A DNA stretch of 64,000 nt. It comes from Juglans regia (Eukaryota > Streptophyta > Magnoliopsida > Fagales > Juglandaceae). The stretch is from contig NC_049915.1 in assembly GCF_001411555.2 (NCBI RefSeq), positions 15,824,640 through 15,888,639 on the forward strand, in the 5' to 3' direction. This document shows positions 22,710 through 34,564 of this stretch, piece after piece. Position 1 is the stretch's first letter. The number at the start of each line of letters is the position of its first letter. Made by a program: the position numbers and the translations under genes. Under the pieces are notes generated by a model. It was given only the letters and a program-made list of their open reading frames with translations. It was not told the DNA's origin and did not search any database.

Positions 22710-23535
22710 TAAGATGAACCTGCGGGAATGGAATCCCTTGAACCCACAGTCAATTTGAAAACTTCCCAAGAAAGCCAAAATCAAGTCTATGGATGGAGAA
22801 CCTAGACCCGTTGAGAACTCGTTTCAAGAACCTAGATTATATTAAAATCTAGACCCGATGAAGAACCCGTCTAAAAAGCCCATATTACAAAGGAGGAACG
22901 CCACAAAGGTTGTGATTTACCTTTGATAAGTTCAAAAGTTCAATTAAGAACAAGAGGAGTAAAACTCAACTCACAATGAATAAATTCATCAAATTTCATA
23001 AACTTCATAACATAAGGCAACAAAGAGTATTTAAACTAAAACCTAATTAAAACCCTAGCAAAAATAATGAACCATCTTCCAAAAATACCCCTTAGTGAAC
23101 AGTGCCGAAGCTACAGAACGGCACTACAGTACTTGGCTACAGTAACCTCTTCAAACCCTAGTTCCTACAAAGTTACTTTCTAAATAAGCCCTTGGCCAAA
23201 ATACAAGGCCTTCCCAAAAACTCTAGTTCATTAGAAATAATAACTTTCCCAACTTGCCCTTGAATAGGTGCCCCTGAATAAATCTAATTATTCTAAACTA
23301 ATAAAATAAGTCATTTAAATGAATTAAACAAGTTTAAATCCTTCAAGTGCCCAAAGCCTTTAAGTCATTCCATAGCTTATCAAATGAATCAAAATTGAAC
23401 CTTCATCCTTTAAGCCCATCTTGAATGTTGGGCTCTTGCTAAACTCGTCCCAAGTGGTTTGCATCAATTCTTGTAATTGGCCCATCTGGAACTTGCAAAA
23501 TATCTTTAAGACTAGGCACACCTTGGTTCCTATCA
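22710..23535 (-). mobile_element. Mosaic A/B 3' LTR of element N1
   Basis: It begins TAAGATGAACC (mutated TGATATGAACC) and ends TTGGTTCCTATCA, followed by the polypurine region and integrase tail of N1 in the same orientation. The stretch near 23185-23225 (GGCCAAAATACAAGGCC) is type B while the rest is type A, so the LTR is recombinant. Confidence 0.85.
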
Positions 23536-25300
23536 TTCCCCCTCTCCTCAAAAGGATTCGACCTCGAATCTCCACCTAGATTAAAGGGAAAAAAGTTAGT
23601 AATATTGAAAATAGCATAAACATGATACGTACCTGAAAAATCCACTTTATATGCATTTTCATTAATTTTCTCAAGAATTTGAAAATGTTCATCCAAGCAA
23701 CTCCTGTCATCAACAAGCAAAAGCATCAAAGGTAAGGGAGTAAACGGATTAAAACCATAAACAATTTCAAATGGAGAATAAGAAATAGTAGTATGCAACG
23801 TTTTATATGCACACTCTAATAAGGGCAAATGATACTCCTGCAAACGTCGATGTAACAATTCAATGACTGACAAATGATATTCCCACAAACGTTCATGAAA
23901 CACACCTAAAATTTTCCTTACACCAAAATGATCCCTCCAATTATATGCAAACTCAATGAATGGCAAGTAATACTTCAACAAATATTCATGCAACATGCAA
24001 ATTGATATGAACCCGCGGGAACGGAATCCCTTGAACCCACAGTCAATTTGAAAACTCCCCAAGAAAGCCAAAATCAAGTCAATGGATGGAGAACCTAGAC
24101 CCGATGAGAACTCGTTTCAAGAACCTAGATTATATTCAAATCTAGACCCGTTGAAGAACCCGTCTCAACATCCCAAATTACAAAGGAGGAACGCCACAAA
24201 GGTTGTGATTTACCTTTGATAAGTTCAAAAGTTCAATTAAGAACAAGAGTAAAACTCAACTCACAATGAATAAATTCATCAAATTTCATAAACTTCATAA
24301 TCTGATTAGAATGAGGCTACATAGAGTATTTAAAGCAAAACCTAATGAAACCCTAGCCAAAATAAACCCCCATCTTCCAAAAGTGCCCCTGGATGAACAG
24401 TGCCGCGGCTACAGTGCCGTGCTACAGTACTCGGCTACAGTAACCCTAACCCTAGTTCAATAAAATAATAACTTTCCCAACATGCCCTTGCATAGGCTCC
24501 CTTAAGTGCTTCTCATAATAAACTCAATTATTCTAAACTAATAAAATAAGTTCTTTAAATGAATTAAATAAGTTGAAACCCTTCAAGAGTCCAAAGCCTT
24601 TAAGTCTTGTCGTTGCCCTCTTCCGTAGCTGATCAAATGCATTAAAATTGGATCTTCATCCTTCAAGCCCCATCTTGAATGTTGGGCTCTTGCTAAACTT
24701 GTCCAAAATAGATTGCATCAATCCTTGCATTTTCTCATTGATCTTCTTGGCCCATCTGGAAGTTGCAAATGATCTTTAAGACTAGACCTATCTTGGTTCC
24801 CATCACAAATGAATGACAAATGTTACTTCCACAAATGTTCATGCAATACGACAATGAATGGCAAATGATGTTTCCACAAACGTTCATGTAACACAAAGAA
24901 ACTCTTCCTTACACCATAGTTACCCAACAAACCACCATGTCTATCACACACAAGCAACTTACACATAATACTAGTAGGCACACAAAATCTATTCTCTCCA
25001 AACAAGTACCAATCTAGTTTATAGAACTTACCAAACGATGCTTTCTCACTTATTCCATACACACTAGCAAAGTCATCATTATTAGCAAGCAATTCGTTAT
25101 CATATTCAAATCTCAACAATTTTGCATCTAAAATGAAGATAAGGACATACCTTCCTGCTAAAGCATCAATCAAAAAATTTTTTATACCTTGTGTGTAATT
25201 GATGAATACATGAGGAAAAGTCTCAATACAATCCTCCCACTTAGCATGCAATCTATTCAACAACTTACTTTGTCACTTCAAATGTGTCAAGGACTCATGT
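23536..25300 (-). pseudogene. Family N element N1: remnant polyprotein C-terminal part
   Basis: Reading on the minus strand from 25300 and skipping the solo LTR at 24003-24805: the post-RNase H linker (HVFINYTQGIKNFLIDALAG), a tether segment (EKASFGKFYKLDWYLF), the first zinc-binding His region, then about five 15-residue units of the LHERLWEYHLPFI type. It resumes at [16 protein letters not shown] with a GPY/F-like module and RSNPFEERGND into the LTR. Integrase Cys pair and DDE core are absent. Frameshifts are few. Confidence 0.82.
24003..24805 (-). mobile_element. Type-A CRM-like solo LTR (803 bp)
   Basis: It runs from TGATATGAACCCGCGGG to TTGGTTCCCATCA. CAAAT is duplicated at 23998-24002 and 24806-24810. 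It splits the 45-bp repeat tract of N1. Confidence 0.93.
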
Positions 25301-26063
25301 TGATATGAACCCGCGGGAAAGGAATCCCTTGAACTCACAGTCAATTTGAAAACTCCCCAAGAAAGCCAAAATCAAGTCAATGGATGGAGAATCTAGACCC
25401 GATGAGAACTCGTTTCAAGAACCTAGATTATATTAAAATCTAGACCCGTTGAAGAACCCGTCTCAAGAACCCAGATTACAAAGGAGGAACGCCACAAAGG
25501 TTGTGATTTACCTTTGATAAGTTCAAAAGTTCAATTAAGAACAAGAGGAGTAAAACTCAACTCACAATGAATAAATTCATCAAATTTTATAAATTTCATA
25601 ATCTGATTAGAATGAGGCTACATAGAGTATTTAAAGCAAAACCTAATTAAAACCCTAGATAAAATAAAACCCCATCTTCCAAAAATACCCCTAAGTGAAC
25701 AGTGCCGCGACTACAGTACGGTGCTACAGTAACTCGGCTACAGTAACCCTAACCCTAGTTCAATAAAATAATAACTTTCCCAACATACCCTTGCATAGGC
25801 CCCCTTAAGTGCTTCCCATAATAAACTCATTTATTCTAAACTAATAAAATAAGTTTTTTAAATGAATTAAATAAGTTGTAACCCTTCAAGAGCCCAAAGC
25901 CTTTAAGTCTTGTTGTTGCCATCTTCCATAGCTGATCAAATGAATCAAAATTGGATCTTCATCCTTCAAGCCTCATCTTGAATGTTGGGCTCTTACTAAA
26001 CTCGTCCCAAGTGGATTGCATCAATCCTTGCATTGTCTCCGTGATCTTTAAGACTAGGCCCAT
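25301..26063 (-). mobile_element. Type-A LTR lacking its last bases, joined to gag
   Basis: It begins TGATATGAACCCGCGGG after GGACTCATGT of N1. It breaks off at ACTAGGCCCAT, about 15 bp before the LTR end, and runs into gag sequence at CCCATTTTCAACAC. CCCAT is shared by both partners, indicating microhomology-mediated joining. Confidence 0.85.
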
Positions 26064-26232
26064 TTTCAACACTAAACTCGGGACACCTCATATCTCTCCT
26101 GCTATGAAGATTTCTAATTACCGCATCTTGATGATCCATCCTATCCCTCACTTCACCCAACACCAAGTTCAACTTCTCAAACTGTTAATGCATGGCTTGC
26201 AACACAAAGCATGTCTCACTTCTATGAGACAT
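26064..26232 (-). pseudogene. Gag N-terminal fragment, family D type
   Basis: It matches the Gag N-terminus of D1 (start ATG at 26232-26230) up to the linker, then is cut by the LTR junction. There is a small deletion and a stop near 26185. Confidence 0.75.
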
Positions 26233-27148
26233 CATAATATGCTGCAAAAAAATAATGTTAGTGGAAAACCTCACACACTCCTTTACGTGTTTACACTCGA
26301 ATAATGGCACATCACTCGTGTTTCACTCTTAATGGCTTTTTCCCGATAATAGTCTCAAACTCTCTTGCCTCTTACCTCAATAGTTTTCCCGCTCAAGTTC
26401 TTTAAGAACTAGTTGAACTAAATCAAGACAATACAACCTTGTATTATTCCAACCAGTAATATACATCAAAGAAACAAGGAATGAATAAAATCACACGAGA
26501 CTCAAAGAATTTATACGAGGGAAAGAGTAATTATAAAACAAGATACCAACTAGAAAGGATGTATTCAACTCCTATGATGATAAAAGCTCAATCAACAAAT
26601 ATTTTTGTTCTCTTTGTTGTAACTATGTATCAACTTTGAATACGCCACCTTCTCTTTTCCTCCCTCTTCTTCTTTCTGTTTTTTTTTTTTCAATTTTTTT
26701 TTCTTTTCTTTTCCTTTCTTTTTTTTTCTTTTCCTTTCCTTTCCTTTCTTTTCCTTTCCTTTCCTTTCCTTTCTTTTTTTTTTCTTTTCCTTTCCTTTCC
26801 TTTCTTTTCTTGTCTCTAATTCAACCACAAATAGCAATATTCAATTGTGAAAACCAGCAATTCAATTCACACACACAAACATGGACAATGAAGTAGAAGA
26901 GAATCAATGGAAAGACACTCCAAGCATTGACAAATATAGAGATGCAGGAAACTCTAGAACTTTGAAACCCTATGTGACTCAAATTTCAGCCAAACCCAAA
27001 ACCCTAAGAATTTCGGCAGCCTATTTTTTGTTTATTTTTTTTTTCTTTGGGAACCCTAGAACAATGAAACCCTAGAATTAAATTTAAGGATGCTAGAATT
27101 AAAAGATAGAATCAGACCTGATTGGAAACCTTGCTCTGAATAACCAAA
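26233..27148 (-). other. Leader and primer-binding site of a minus-strand element
   Basis: Family leader with a long TTTTCC(T)n tract at 26680-26815, the AGCCAAACCC block, and the reversed primer-binding site (CCTTGCTCTGAAT) at 27130-27143, directly before the LTR at 27149. Non-coding. Confidence 0.8.
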
Positions 27149-27921
27149 TGATATGAACCCGCAGGAAAGGAATCCCTTGAACCACAGTCAATTTGAAAAT
27201 TCTCCAAGAAAGCCAAAATCAAGTCAATGGATGGAGAACCTAGACCCGATGAGAACTCGTTTCAAGAAACTAGATTATATTAAAATCTAGACCCGTTGAA
27301 GAACCCGTCTGAAGAACCCATATTACAAAGCAGGAACGCCACAAAGGTTGTGATTTACCTTTGATAAGTTCAAAAGTTCAATTAAGAACCTGATGAGTAA
27401 AACTCAACTCACAATGAATAAATTCATCAAATTTCATAAATTTCATAATCTGATTAGAATGAGGCTACATAGAGTATTTAAAGGAAAACCTAATGAAACC
27501 CTAGCCAAAATAAACCCCCATCTTCCAAGTGCCCCTGGATAAATAGTGCCTCGGCTACAGTGCCGCACTACAGTAACTCGGCTACAGTAACCCTAACCCT
27601 AGTTCAATAAAATAATAACTTTCCCAGCATGCCCTTGCATAGGCGCCCTTAAGTGCTTCCCATAATAAACACAATTATTCTAAACTAATAAAATAAGTTC
27701 TTTAAATGAATTAAATAAGTTGTAACCCTTCAAGAGCCCAAAGCCTTTAAGTTTTGTTGTTACCATCTTCCATAGCTGATCAAATGAATCAAAATTGGAT
27801 CTTCATCCTTCAAGCCCCATCTTGAATGTTGGGCTCTTGCTAAACTCGTCCCAAGTGGATTGCATCAATCCTTGCATTGTCTCCGTGATTTTTAAGACTA
27901 GGCCCATCATGGTTCCCATCA
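27149..27921 (-). mobile_element. Type-A 5' LTR (773 bp)
   Basis: It runs from TGATATGAACCCGCAGG to TGGTTCCCATCA, with leader and primer-binding site on its left, so it is the 5' LTR of the minus-strand unit on that side. It abuts fragment D2 at 27922 without a matching duplication. Confidence 0.88.
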
Positions 27922-28297
27922 ATCATACTACAAACTTTGTTGTTGATGTGGCATCTAGTATGAAAAATGTTCTCACTCTGCTGCTCTGTATCATTCATCT
28001 TAATTTGTGTATTGAGTGCCCCCCTGGCAACAAGAGACTCACCATACTCTTCTTTCTCATATCCATTTTCAACACTAGACTCACGTCACCTCCTATCTCT
28101 CTCATTTATAATCACTGCTTCTTGTTTAGCCATACTATCTCTCACTTCACCCAACACCAAGTTCATCTGCTTAAATTGTTGTTGCTTGGCTTGCAACACA
28201 AATGATGAGTTATCTGCCACACATTTTGGTGATGAGTCACTTCTATGAGACATCATAATATGCTGCACAAAAAGAATATTAGTGGAAAACTTCACAG
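27922..28297 (-). pseudogene. Family D fragment D2, left arm of an inverted pair
   Basis: Gag starts at ATG 28253-28251 on the minus strand. It carries the family-D deletion: the linker YEKEEYGE runs straight into SLVAR...ALNTQIK. It stops just before the protease motif at 27922. Together with 28590-28964 it forms an inverted repeat. Confidence 0.78.
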
Positions 28298-28635
28298 GGG
28301 CTGAATACATCTTGCTAGTTGGTATCCTCTTTTATAATTACTCTTTCCCTCTTATAAATTCCTTGAGTCTCATGTCATTTTATTCCTTCAATGTTTCTTG
28401 AATCTATATTACTGGTTGGAATAATACAAGGTTGTATTATCTTGATTTAGTTCAACTAGTTCTTAAAGAACTTGTGCGAGAAAACTATTGAAGTAAAAGG
28501 CAAGAGGGTGTGAGCCTATTATCGGGAAAAAGCCATTAAGAGTGAAACACGAGTAGAGTGCCATTATTCGAGTGTAAACACGTAAGAGAGTGTGTGGGGT
28601 TTTTTACTAACATTCTTTTTGTACAGCATATTATG
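28298..28635 (+). other. Leader segment, plus orientation
   Basis: Sequence from GGGGCTGAATACATC onward is the family leader in plus orientation (compare 63798-64000). The switch of orientation lies at about 28297. Confidence 0.75.
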
Positions 28636-28964
28636 ATGTCTTATAGAAGTGACTCATCACCAAAATGTGTGGCAGATAACTCATCTTTTTGTGTTGCAAG
28701 CCATGCAACAATAGTTTGAGCGGTTGAACTTGGTGTTGGGTGAAGTGAGTTATAGGATGGATAATCAAGAAGCAGTGATTAGAAATCTGCAAGGTGAGAG
28801 AGGTAGGAGGCGACATGAGCCTCGTATTGAGAATGGGTATGAGAAAGAAGAGTATGGTGAGTCTTTTGTTGTTAGGCATGCACTCAATACACAAATTAAG
28901 ATGAATGATACAAAGCAGTAGAGTGAGAACGTTTTTCATACTAGATGCCACATCAACAACAAGG
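28636..28964 (+). pseudogene. Family D fragment D3, right arm of an inverted pair
   Basis: It starts MSYRSDSSPK, has an extra T that shifts frame near 28690, then the helix region, and the shared family-D junction TATGGTGAG/TCTTTTGTT near 28857. It ends at CAACAACAAGG before the protease, where a type-B LTR begins. Confidence 0.78.
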
Positions 28965-29800
28965 TGATAGGAACCAAGGTGGGCCTACTCTTAAAGATCT
29001 TTTGCAAGTTCCAGATGGGCCAATTACAAGATCAAGGGCCAAGAAGATCAAGGAAGCAATGCAAGGATTGGTGCAATCCACTTGGGATGAAGCCAGCAAG
29101 AGTCCAACACTGAAGATGGGTCTGAAAGAAGAAGAACCAGCTTTGATCCACTTTATTCAAGCTGTGGAAGACATGACTTAGAGATACGGCCTATTGTTAT
29201 TAGAGGCTTCCAATTTGGTTAAATGATTTATTTTATTAGTTTAGAATAGGTGGGCTCGAAGATGCTTGGCTCACATGTCTTATTTCTTTTGAACTATGTT
29301 TTTGGGAAGACCTTGTATTTTGGCCAAGGGCTTATTTGGAAAGTTACATTTTAGGAACTAGGGTTTCATCAATTTATTGTAGGGGTTACTGTAGCCGCGC
29401 GTACTGTAGCCAGTACTGTTCATCAAGGTTAATTTTGGGTAAAAGGGGCATTATTTTGGCTAGGATTTTGATTAGGTTTGGCTTTAAAAACTCTTTGTAG
29501 CCTCATTTGAGAGTTAGACAATATTGAATTTTATTTGTGAGTTGAGTTTTCTCCTCTTGTTCTTGATTGAACTCTTGAACTTATCAAAGGTAAATCACAA
29601 CCATTGTGGCGTTCCTCCATTGTAATCTGGGTTCTTTAGACGGGTTCTTCAACGGGTCTAGATTATAATATAATCTAGATTCTTGAAACGAGTTCTCATC
29701 GGGTCTAGATTCTTCATCCTAGACTTGATTTTGGCTTTCTTGGGGAGTTTTTCAAATTGATTGTGAGTTCAAGGGAATTCATTCCCACGGGTTCATATCA
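28965..29800 (+). repeat. Type-B 5' LTR of P1
   Basis: It runs from TGATAGGAACCAAGGTGGGCC to GGTTCATATCA. It differs from type A in the middle (GATACGGCCTATTGTTATT, CACATGTCTTATTTC). A TATA-like TTTAAAAA lies at 29483-29490. Its first 200 bp also encode the integrase tail when used as a 3' LTR. Confidence 0.93.
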
Positions 29801-30569
29801 TTTGGTATTCAGAGCAAGGTTTCCAATCAGGTCTTATTCTATCTTTTATTTCTTGCATATTTAATTCTAGGGCGTCATTGTTCTAGGATTGATTACAAAA
29901 AAAAAAAAAATAGTGGTGGTTAGCAGATTTCTTCACTATTGTTAGGGTTGCTGAAATTCATTGTTCTAGGGTTTGTGTTGACTGAAATCTCTTGTTCTAG
30001 GGGCTGCCGTATATCACTTGCCCAAGGGTTTTTGAGTTATTGTTAGGGTTTTTCTCAACTGCTTATTCTTGAGTTATTGTGATCAAATCAGTTGGTGAAA
30101 GGAAAAGAAAAGAAAAGAAAAGAAAGGAAAATGAAAAAAAAAAAATGATCGTGAAAAAAAAAAAAAGAATTCGAGATTTTTTTTTTCTTGAGCCTTATCA
30201 TCAAAGAGGGTGATTCTAGTTGGTATCTTGTCTTATTGTTACTGTTTCATTCGTATAATTTCTTTGATTCACGTGCCATTTTTTTTTCATTCCTTCTGGG
30301 TTTCTCTTGTTCTTGTTTCTTGGACCTAATTACTAGTTGGGATAATAAAACAAGGTTGCTTTATCTTGATTGAGTCAATTAGTTCTTAAAGAACTTGAGT
30401 GGCAAAACTCTTGAGGTAAAAGGCAAAAAGTGTGTGAGACTATTATCGAAAAAGCCAATTAAGAGTGAAACACGAGTGGAGTGTCATTATTCGAGTGTAA
30501 ACACGTGAGGGAGTGTGTGAGGTTTACTTTTTTTTTTGCCACTAACATTCTCTTGTGTAGCGCCTGATA
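29801..30569 (+). other. Primer-binding site and leader of P1
   Basis: TTTGGTATTCAGAGCAAGG at 29801-29819 is the family primer-binding site. Non-coding leader follows, with an AAAAGAAAAG tract (30100-30170) and the CACGTGAGGGAGTGTGTGAGG block at 30503-30523. Confidence 0.85.
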
Positions 30570-32429
30570 ATGTCTCCTCGGAATAGCGCATCACCAAGGG
30601 GGGAGCAGATAACTCATCCTTTGTGTTGCAAGCCATGCAACAACAGTTTGAGCGGTTGAACTTGGTGTTGGGTGAAGTGAGGGATAGGATGGATCATCAA
30701 GAAGCAGCGATTAGAAATCTACAAGATAGGAGGGATAGGAGGCGACGTGAGCATAGAGTTGAAAATCAGTATGAGAATGAAGGAGATGGTGAGGAAGAAG
30801 AAGATTTAGCATCTGACGTTGGGTCGGGTAGAAATAGAGGAGTTAGGCATGAAAGAGGACTTGAGGGGAATCTAAGGGGTCGGGATGGTGTAGAAAGAGA
30901 CCTTAGTAGCATCAAAATGAAAATACCATCTTTCCAAGGTAGAACTGACCCTGAGATTTATCTAGAGTGGGAGAAAAAAATAGAGTTGGTGTTTGATTGC
31001 CATAATTACTCTGAGGAGAAGAAAGTGAAGTTGGCGGTAATTGAGTTCACTGATTATGCTATTATTTGGTGGGATCAATTATGACTATTAGGAGAAGGAA
31101 TTGTGAGAGGCCTATAGAGACATGGGGAGAGTTGAAAGCTCTCATGAGGCGGAGATTTGTTCCTAGCCATTACTATAGAGACCATTTCCAAAAATTACAA
31201 AATCTTACACAGGGGTCTAGGAGTGTGGAGGATTACCATAAGGAGATGGTGATATGAACTCGCGGGAACGGAATCCCTTGAACCCACAATCAAATTGAAA
31301 ACTTCCAAAGAAAGCCAAAATCAAGCCAATGGATGGAGAACCTAGATTATATTAAAATCTAGACCCGTTGAAGAACCCGTCTCAAATTCAACTCACAATG
31401 AATAAATTCATCAAATTTCATAAACTTCATAAACTGATTAGAATGAGGCTACATAGAGTATTTAAAGCAAAACCTAATGAAACCCTAGCCAAAATAAACC
31501 CCATCTTCCAAAAGTACCCCTGAGTGAACAGTGCCACGGCCACTGTACAGCGCTACAGTACTCGGCTACAGTAACCCTGACCCTAGTTTAATAAAATATT
31601 AACTTTCCCAACATGCCCTTACATAGGCCCCCTTAAGTGCTTCCCATAATAAACTCAATTATTCTAAACTAATAAAATAAGTCATTAACAAGAATTAAAT
31701 AAGTTGAAAGTCTTCAAGTGCCTAAGACCTTCATCATAACTTATCAAATGAATCAAAGCTGAATCTTCATCATTTAAGCCATTTAACTTGTATTTGGACC
31801 ATCTGGAACTTGCAACGTATCTTTAAGACTAGGCCCACCTTAGTTCCCATCAGATGGAGGTGGTGATGATTCGGGCTAATGTAGAGGAGGACCGAGAGGC
31901 CACCATGGCTAGATTTTTGAGTGGGTTGAATAGGGACATAGCCAATGTAATTGAATTGCAGCATTTTGTGGAGATAGAGGACATGGTGCACATGGCTATG
32001 AAGGTGGAGAGGCAATTAAAGAGAAAAGGGACAGCAAGGTACACTTCGGTTTCTAGCACTACTTGGAAATCAAAATGGGATAGGAATGATCTAGCTGAAG
32101 CAAAGAGAAAGACCGAACCACCTAAGGGAAAAGATGAGGGAACTAGCAACAAATCCAAGGTAGAATCCCAACCTTCACGGAATAGAGATATCAAATATTT
32201 TAAGTGTTTGGGTTCAGGGCACATTGCTTCTCAATGTCCAAATAAGAGGGTGATGATTATGCGTGACAATGGGGAGGTGATGATTGAGAGTGAGGATGAT
32301 AGTGATGAGGTGCCCGAGTTGGATGATGCTAGTGATGATGATGGAGTGGTATACCCAGTGACAGGTGAGTCTCTTGTTGCTAGGCGTGCTCTTAATGCAC
32401 ACATTAAAGTGGATGATGCAGAGCAATAG
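30570..32429 (+). pseudogene. P1 Gag, frameshifted and interrupted
   Basis: Start ATG at 30570 (MSPRNSASPR). One base is missing near 30600, so the frame shifts after about ten codons and is open again from 30623. Helical N-terminus, Arg/Glu linker, then the retrotransposon-gag core from [21 protein letters not shown] base loss at about 31081 shifts frame again; the solo LTR splits the core at 31250-31852. After it come [14 protein letters not shown], the zinc knuckle [14 protein letters not shown] (first Cys of C-x2-C-x4-H-x4-C changed to Tyr) and an acidic linker ending in an early TAG at 32427-32429. Confidence 0.87.
31250..31852 (-). mobile_element. Type-A CRM-like solo LTR with internal deletions (603 bp)
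   Basis: It runs from TGATATGAACTCGCGGG to TAGTTCCCATCA. GATGG is duplicated at 31245-31249 and 31853-31857; the empty site (GAGATGGAGGTGGC) is intact in A2. It is shorter than other type-A LTRs because blocks near 31339 and 31385 are missing. Confidence 0.93.
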
Positions 32430-33142
32430 AGAGAGAACATTTTCCATACTAGATGCCATATCAACAATAAGGCATGTAGTATGATCATTGATGGAGGGAG
32501 TTGTACAAATGTGGCTAGCACTACTTTGGTTGAGAAATTGAATTTACCAACCTTAAAACACTCTAGACCATACAAATTGCAGTGGTTGAATGATTGTGGA
32601 GAGGTTAGGGTGGATAAACAAGTGTTAGTTACATTTTCTATTGGGAAGTATCAAGATGAGGTGCTTTGTGATGTTGTGCCTATGCATGCAGGCCATATTT
32701 TGTTGGGGAGGCCGTGGCAGTATGATAGGAGAGTGACACATGATGGGTTCAAGAATATGTACAACTTTGAAAAGGAGGGCAAAACAATTAAACTTGCTCC
32801 TTTAACTCCAAGCCAGGTCTATGAGGACCAACTGAAATTGAAAAGTGAGGTTGCTCAAAAAAAAAGAGTGAAAATGAGAGTGATCAGAAGAGAAAGAGTG
32901 AAAATGAGAGTAATCAAAAAAGGAAGAGTGAAAAAGAGATTGAGCAAAAAAGAAAGAGTGAGAGTGAATATGAGCATAAAAGAAAGAGTGAAAAAAAAAG
33001 TAGAGAGGTGGTTGAGAGTAAAGAAAAAAGAGTGGAGCCACGAGAGAAAAAAGAAAGAGTCTTCTGAGAGAAAAGGAAAGGCAAAAGTGAGTTTCTATGC
33101 AAGAGAGAGTGAGGTTAAGAGTGCTTTCTTCGCAGATCCCCT
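32430..33142 (+). pseudogene. P1 protease and charged spacer
   Basis: Retropepsin-type aspartic protease: [14 protein letters not shown] from 32481 holds the catalytic Asp, and [16 protein letters not shown] the second conserved block. It would process the polyprotein. A charged spacer (about 32830-33110) follows, where frame shifts turn the usual Lys/Glu/Ser run into Arg/Val/Lys-rich text. It ends at a TGA near 33144. Confidence 0.85.
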
Positions 33143-34564
33143 ATGATTTTTCTTGTCTATAAAGAGTCTTATCTTACTCTTGATGAAACTAACCAGTCTC
33201 TTCCTAGTTTTGCTGTTTCTTTGTTGCAGGAGTTCGAGGATGTATTCCCAGAGGAGATGCCAAATGAGTTGCCACCCATTAGAGGCATTGAGCACCAGAT
33301 TGATTTTGTGCCCGGGGCTGCTATTCCAAACCGACCAGCCTATAGGAGTAATCCAGAGGAGACAAAGGAGCTTCAGAGGCAAGTTGAGGATTTGATGAGC
33401 AAGGGGTACGTGAGGGAGAGCATGAGCCCTTGTGCAGTACCAGTGCTACTAGTGCCAAAGAAGGATGGGACGTGGAGGATGTGCATTGATTGCAGGGCGG
33501 TCAACAATATCACGGTAAAGTATCGCCATCCCATTCCTAGATTGGATGATATGCTTGATGAATTGCATGGCTCATGTATTTTCAGTAAAATTGATCTTAA
33601 AAGTGGGTACCATCAAATTAGAATAAAAGAGGATGATGAATGGAAAACTGCTTTTAAGACTAAGTATGAGCTTTAAGAATGGTTGGTTATGCCATTTGGA
33701 CTTACAAATGCGCCCAGTACTTTCATGAGATTAATGAACCATGTCCTACGTGCATTCATAGGCAAGTTTGTGGTTGTGTACTTTGATGATATCTTAGTGT
33801 ACAGCAAGAACTTAAATGAACATATTGAGCATTTGATATATGTGTTTGATGTGTTGAGATGTGTCTTTTGCATGGAAAAAGTTGTTTTTCTTGGTTACAT
33901 TGTTAGTACAAAGGGTATTGAGGTGGAGGAAGAGAAAGTCAAGGCCATCAAGGAGTGGCCAACGCCAAAAAGCATCACTGAGGTAAGAAGCTTTCATGGG
34001 TTAGCTAGCTTTTATCGGCGTTTTGTTAAAGACTTCAGCACCATTGCTGCACCACTCACTGAGGTAATTAAAAAAAATGTTGGGTTTCATTGGGGGCTAA
34101 TCAAGAGAATGCTTTGGCCACTATTAAAGAAATGAGCTGCTCTGCACCTGTGTTAGCATTACCTGATTTTAACAAAGCTTTTGAGATTGAATGTGATGCC
34201 TCAGGAATAGGGATTGGAGCCGTTTTGATGCAGGATAGGCGGCCCATAGCCTTCTTCAGTGAAAAGTTAAGTGGGGCATCCCTGAAGTACCCTACTTATG
34301 ACAAAGAGCTTTATGCTCTTGTTCGTGCATTAGAGACGTGGCAACACTATCTATGGCCAAGTGAATTTGTGATCCATACCGATCATGAATCATTGAAGCA
34401 TCTCAAGGGTCAAGGTAAGTTGAATAAAAGGCATGCTAGATGGATGGAATACATTGAGACATTTTCCTATGTCATCCGTTACAAGCAAGGTAAGGAGAAC
34501 ATTGTTGCTGATGCTCTATCCCGGAAGTATGTACTTCTTACTTCTATGAGTGCCAAAATGCTTG
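33143..34564 (+). pseudogene. P1 reverse transcriptase and RNase H
   Basis: RT starts around [16 protein letters not shown]; motifs [43 protein letters not shown] and the catalytic box [11 protein letters not shown] are present. A TAA at 33674-33676 replaces a Tyr codon, about 30 bases are missing near 33860, and a frame change lies near 34100. RNase H retains [20 protein letters not shown] and [12 protein letters not shown], so all three acidic sites are visible. The frame continues to SAKML, where the solo LTR at 34565 enters. Confidence 0.9.
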
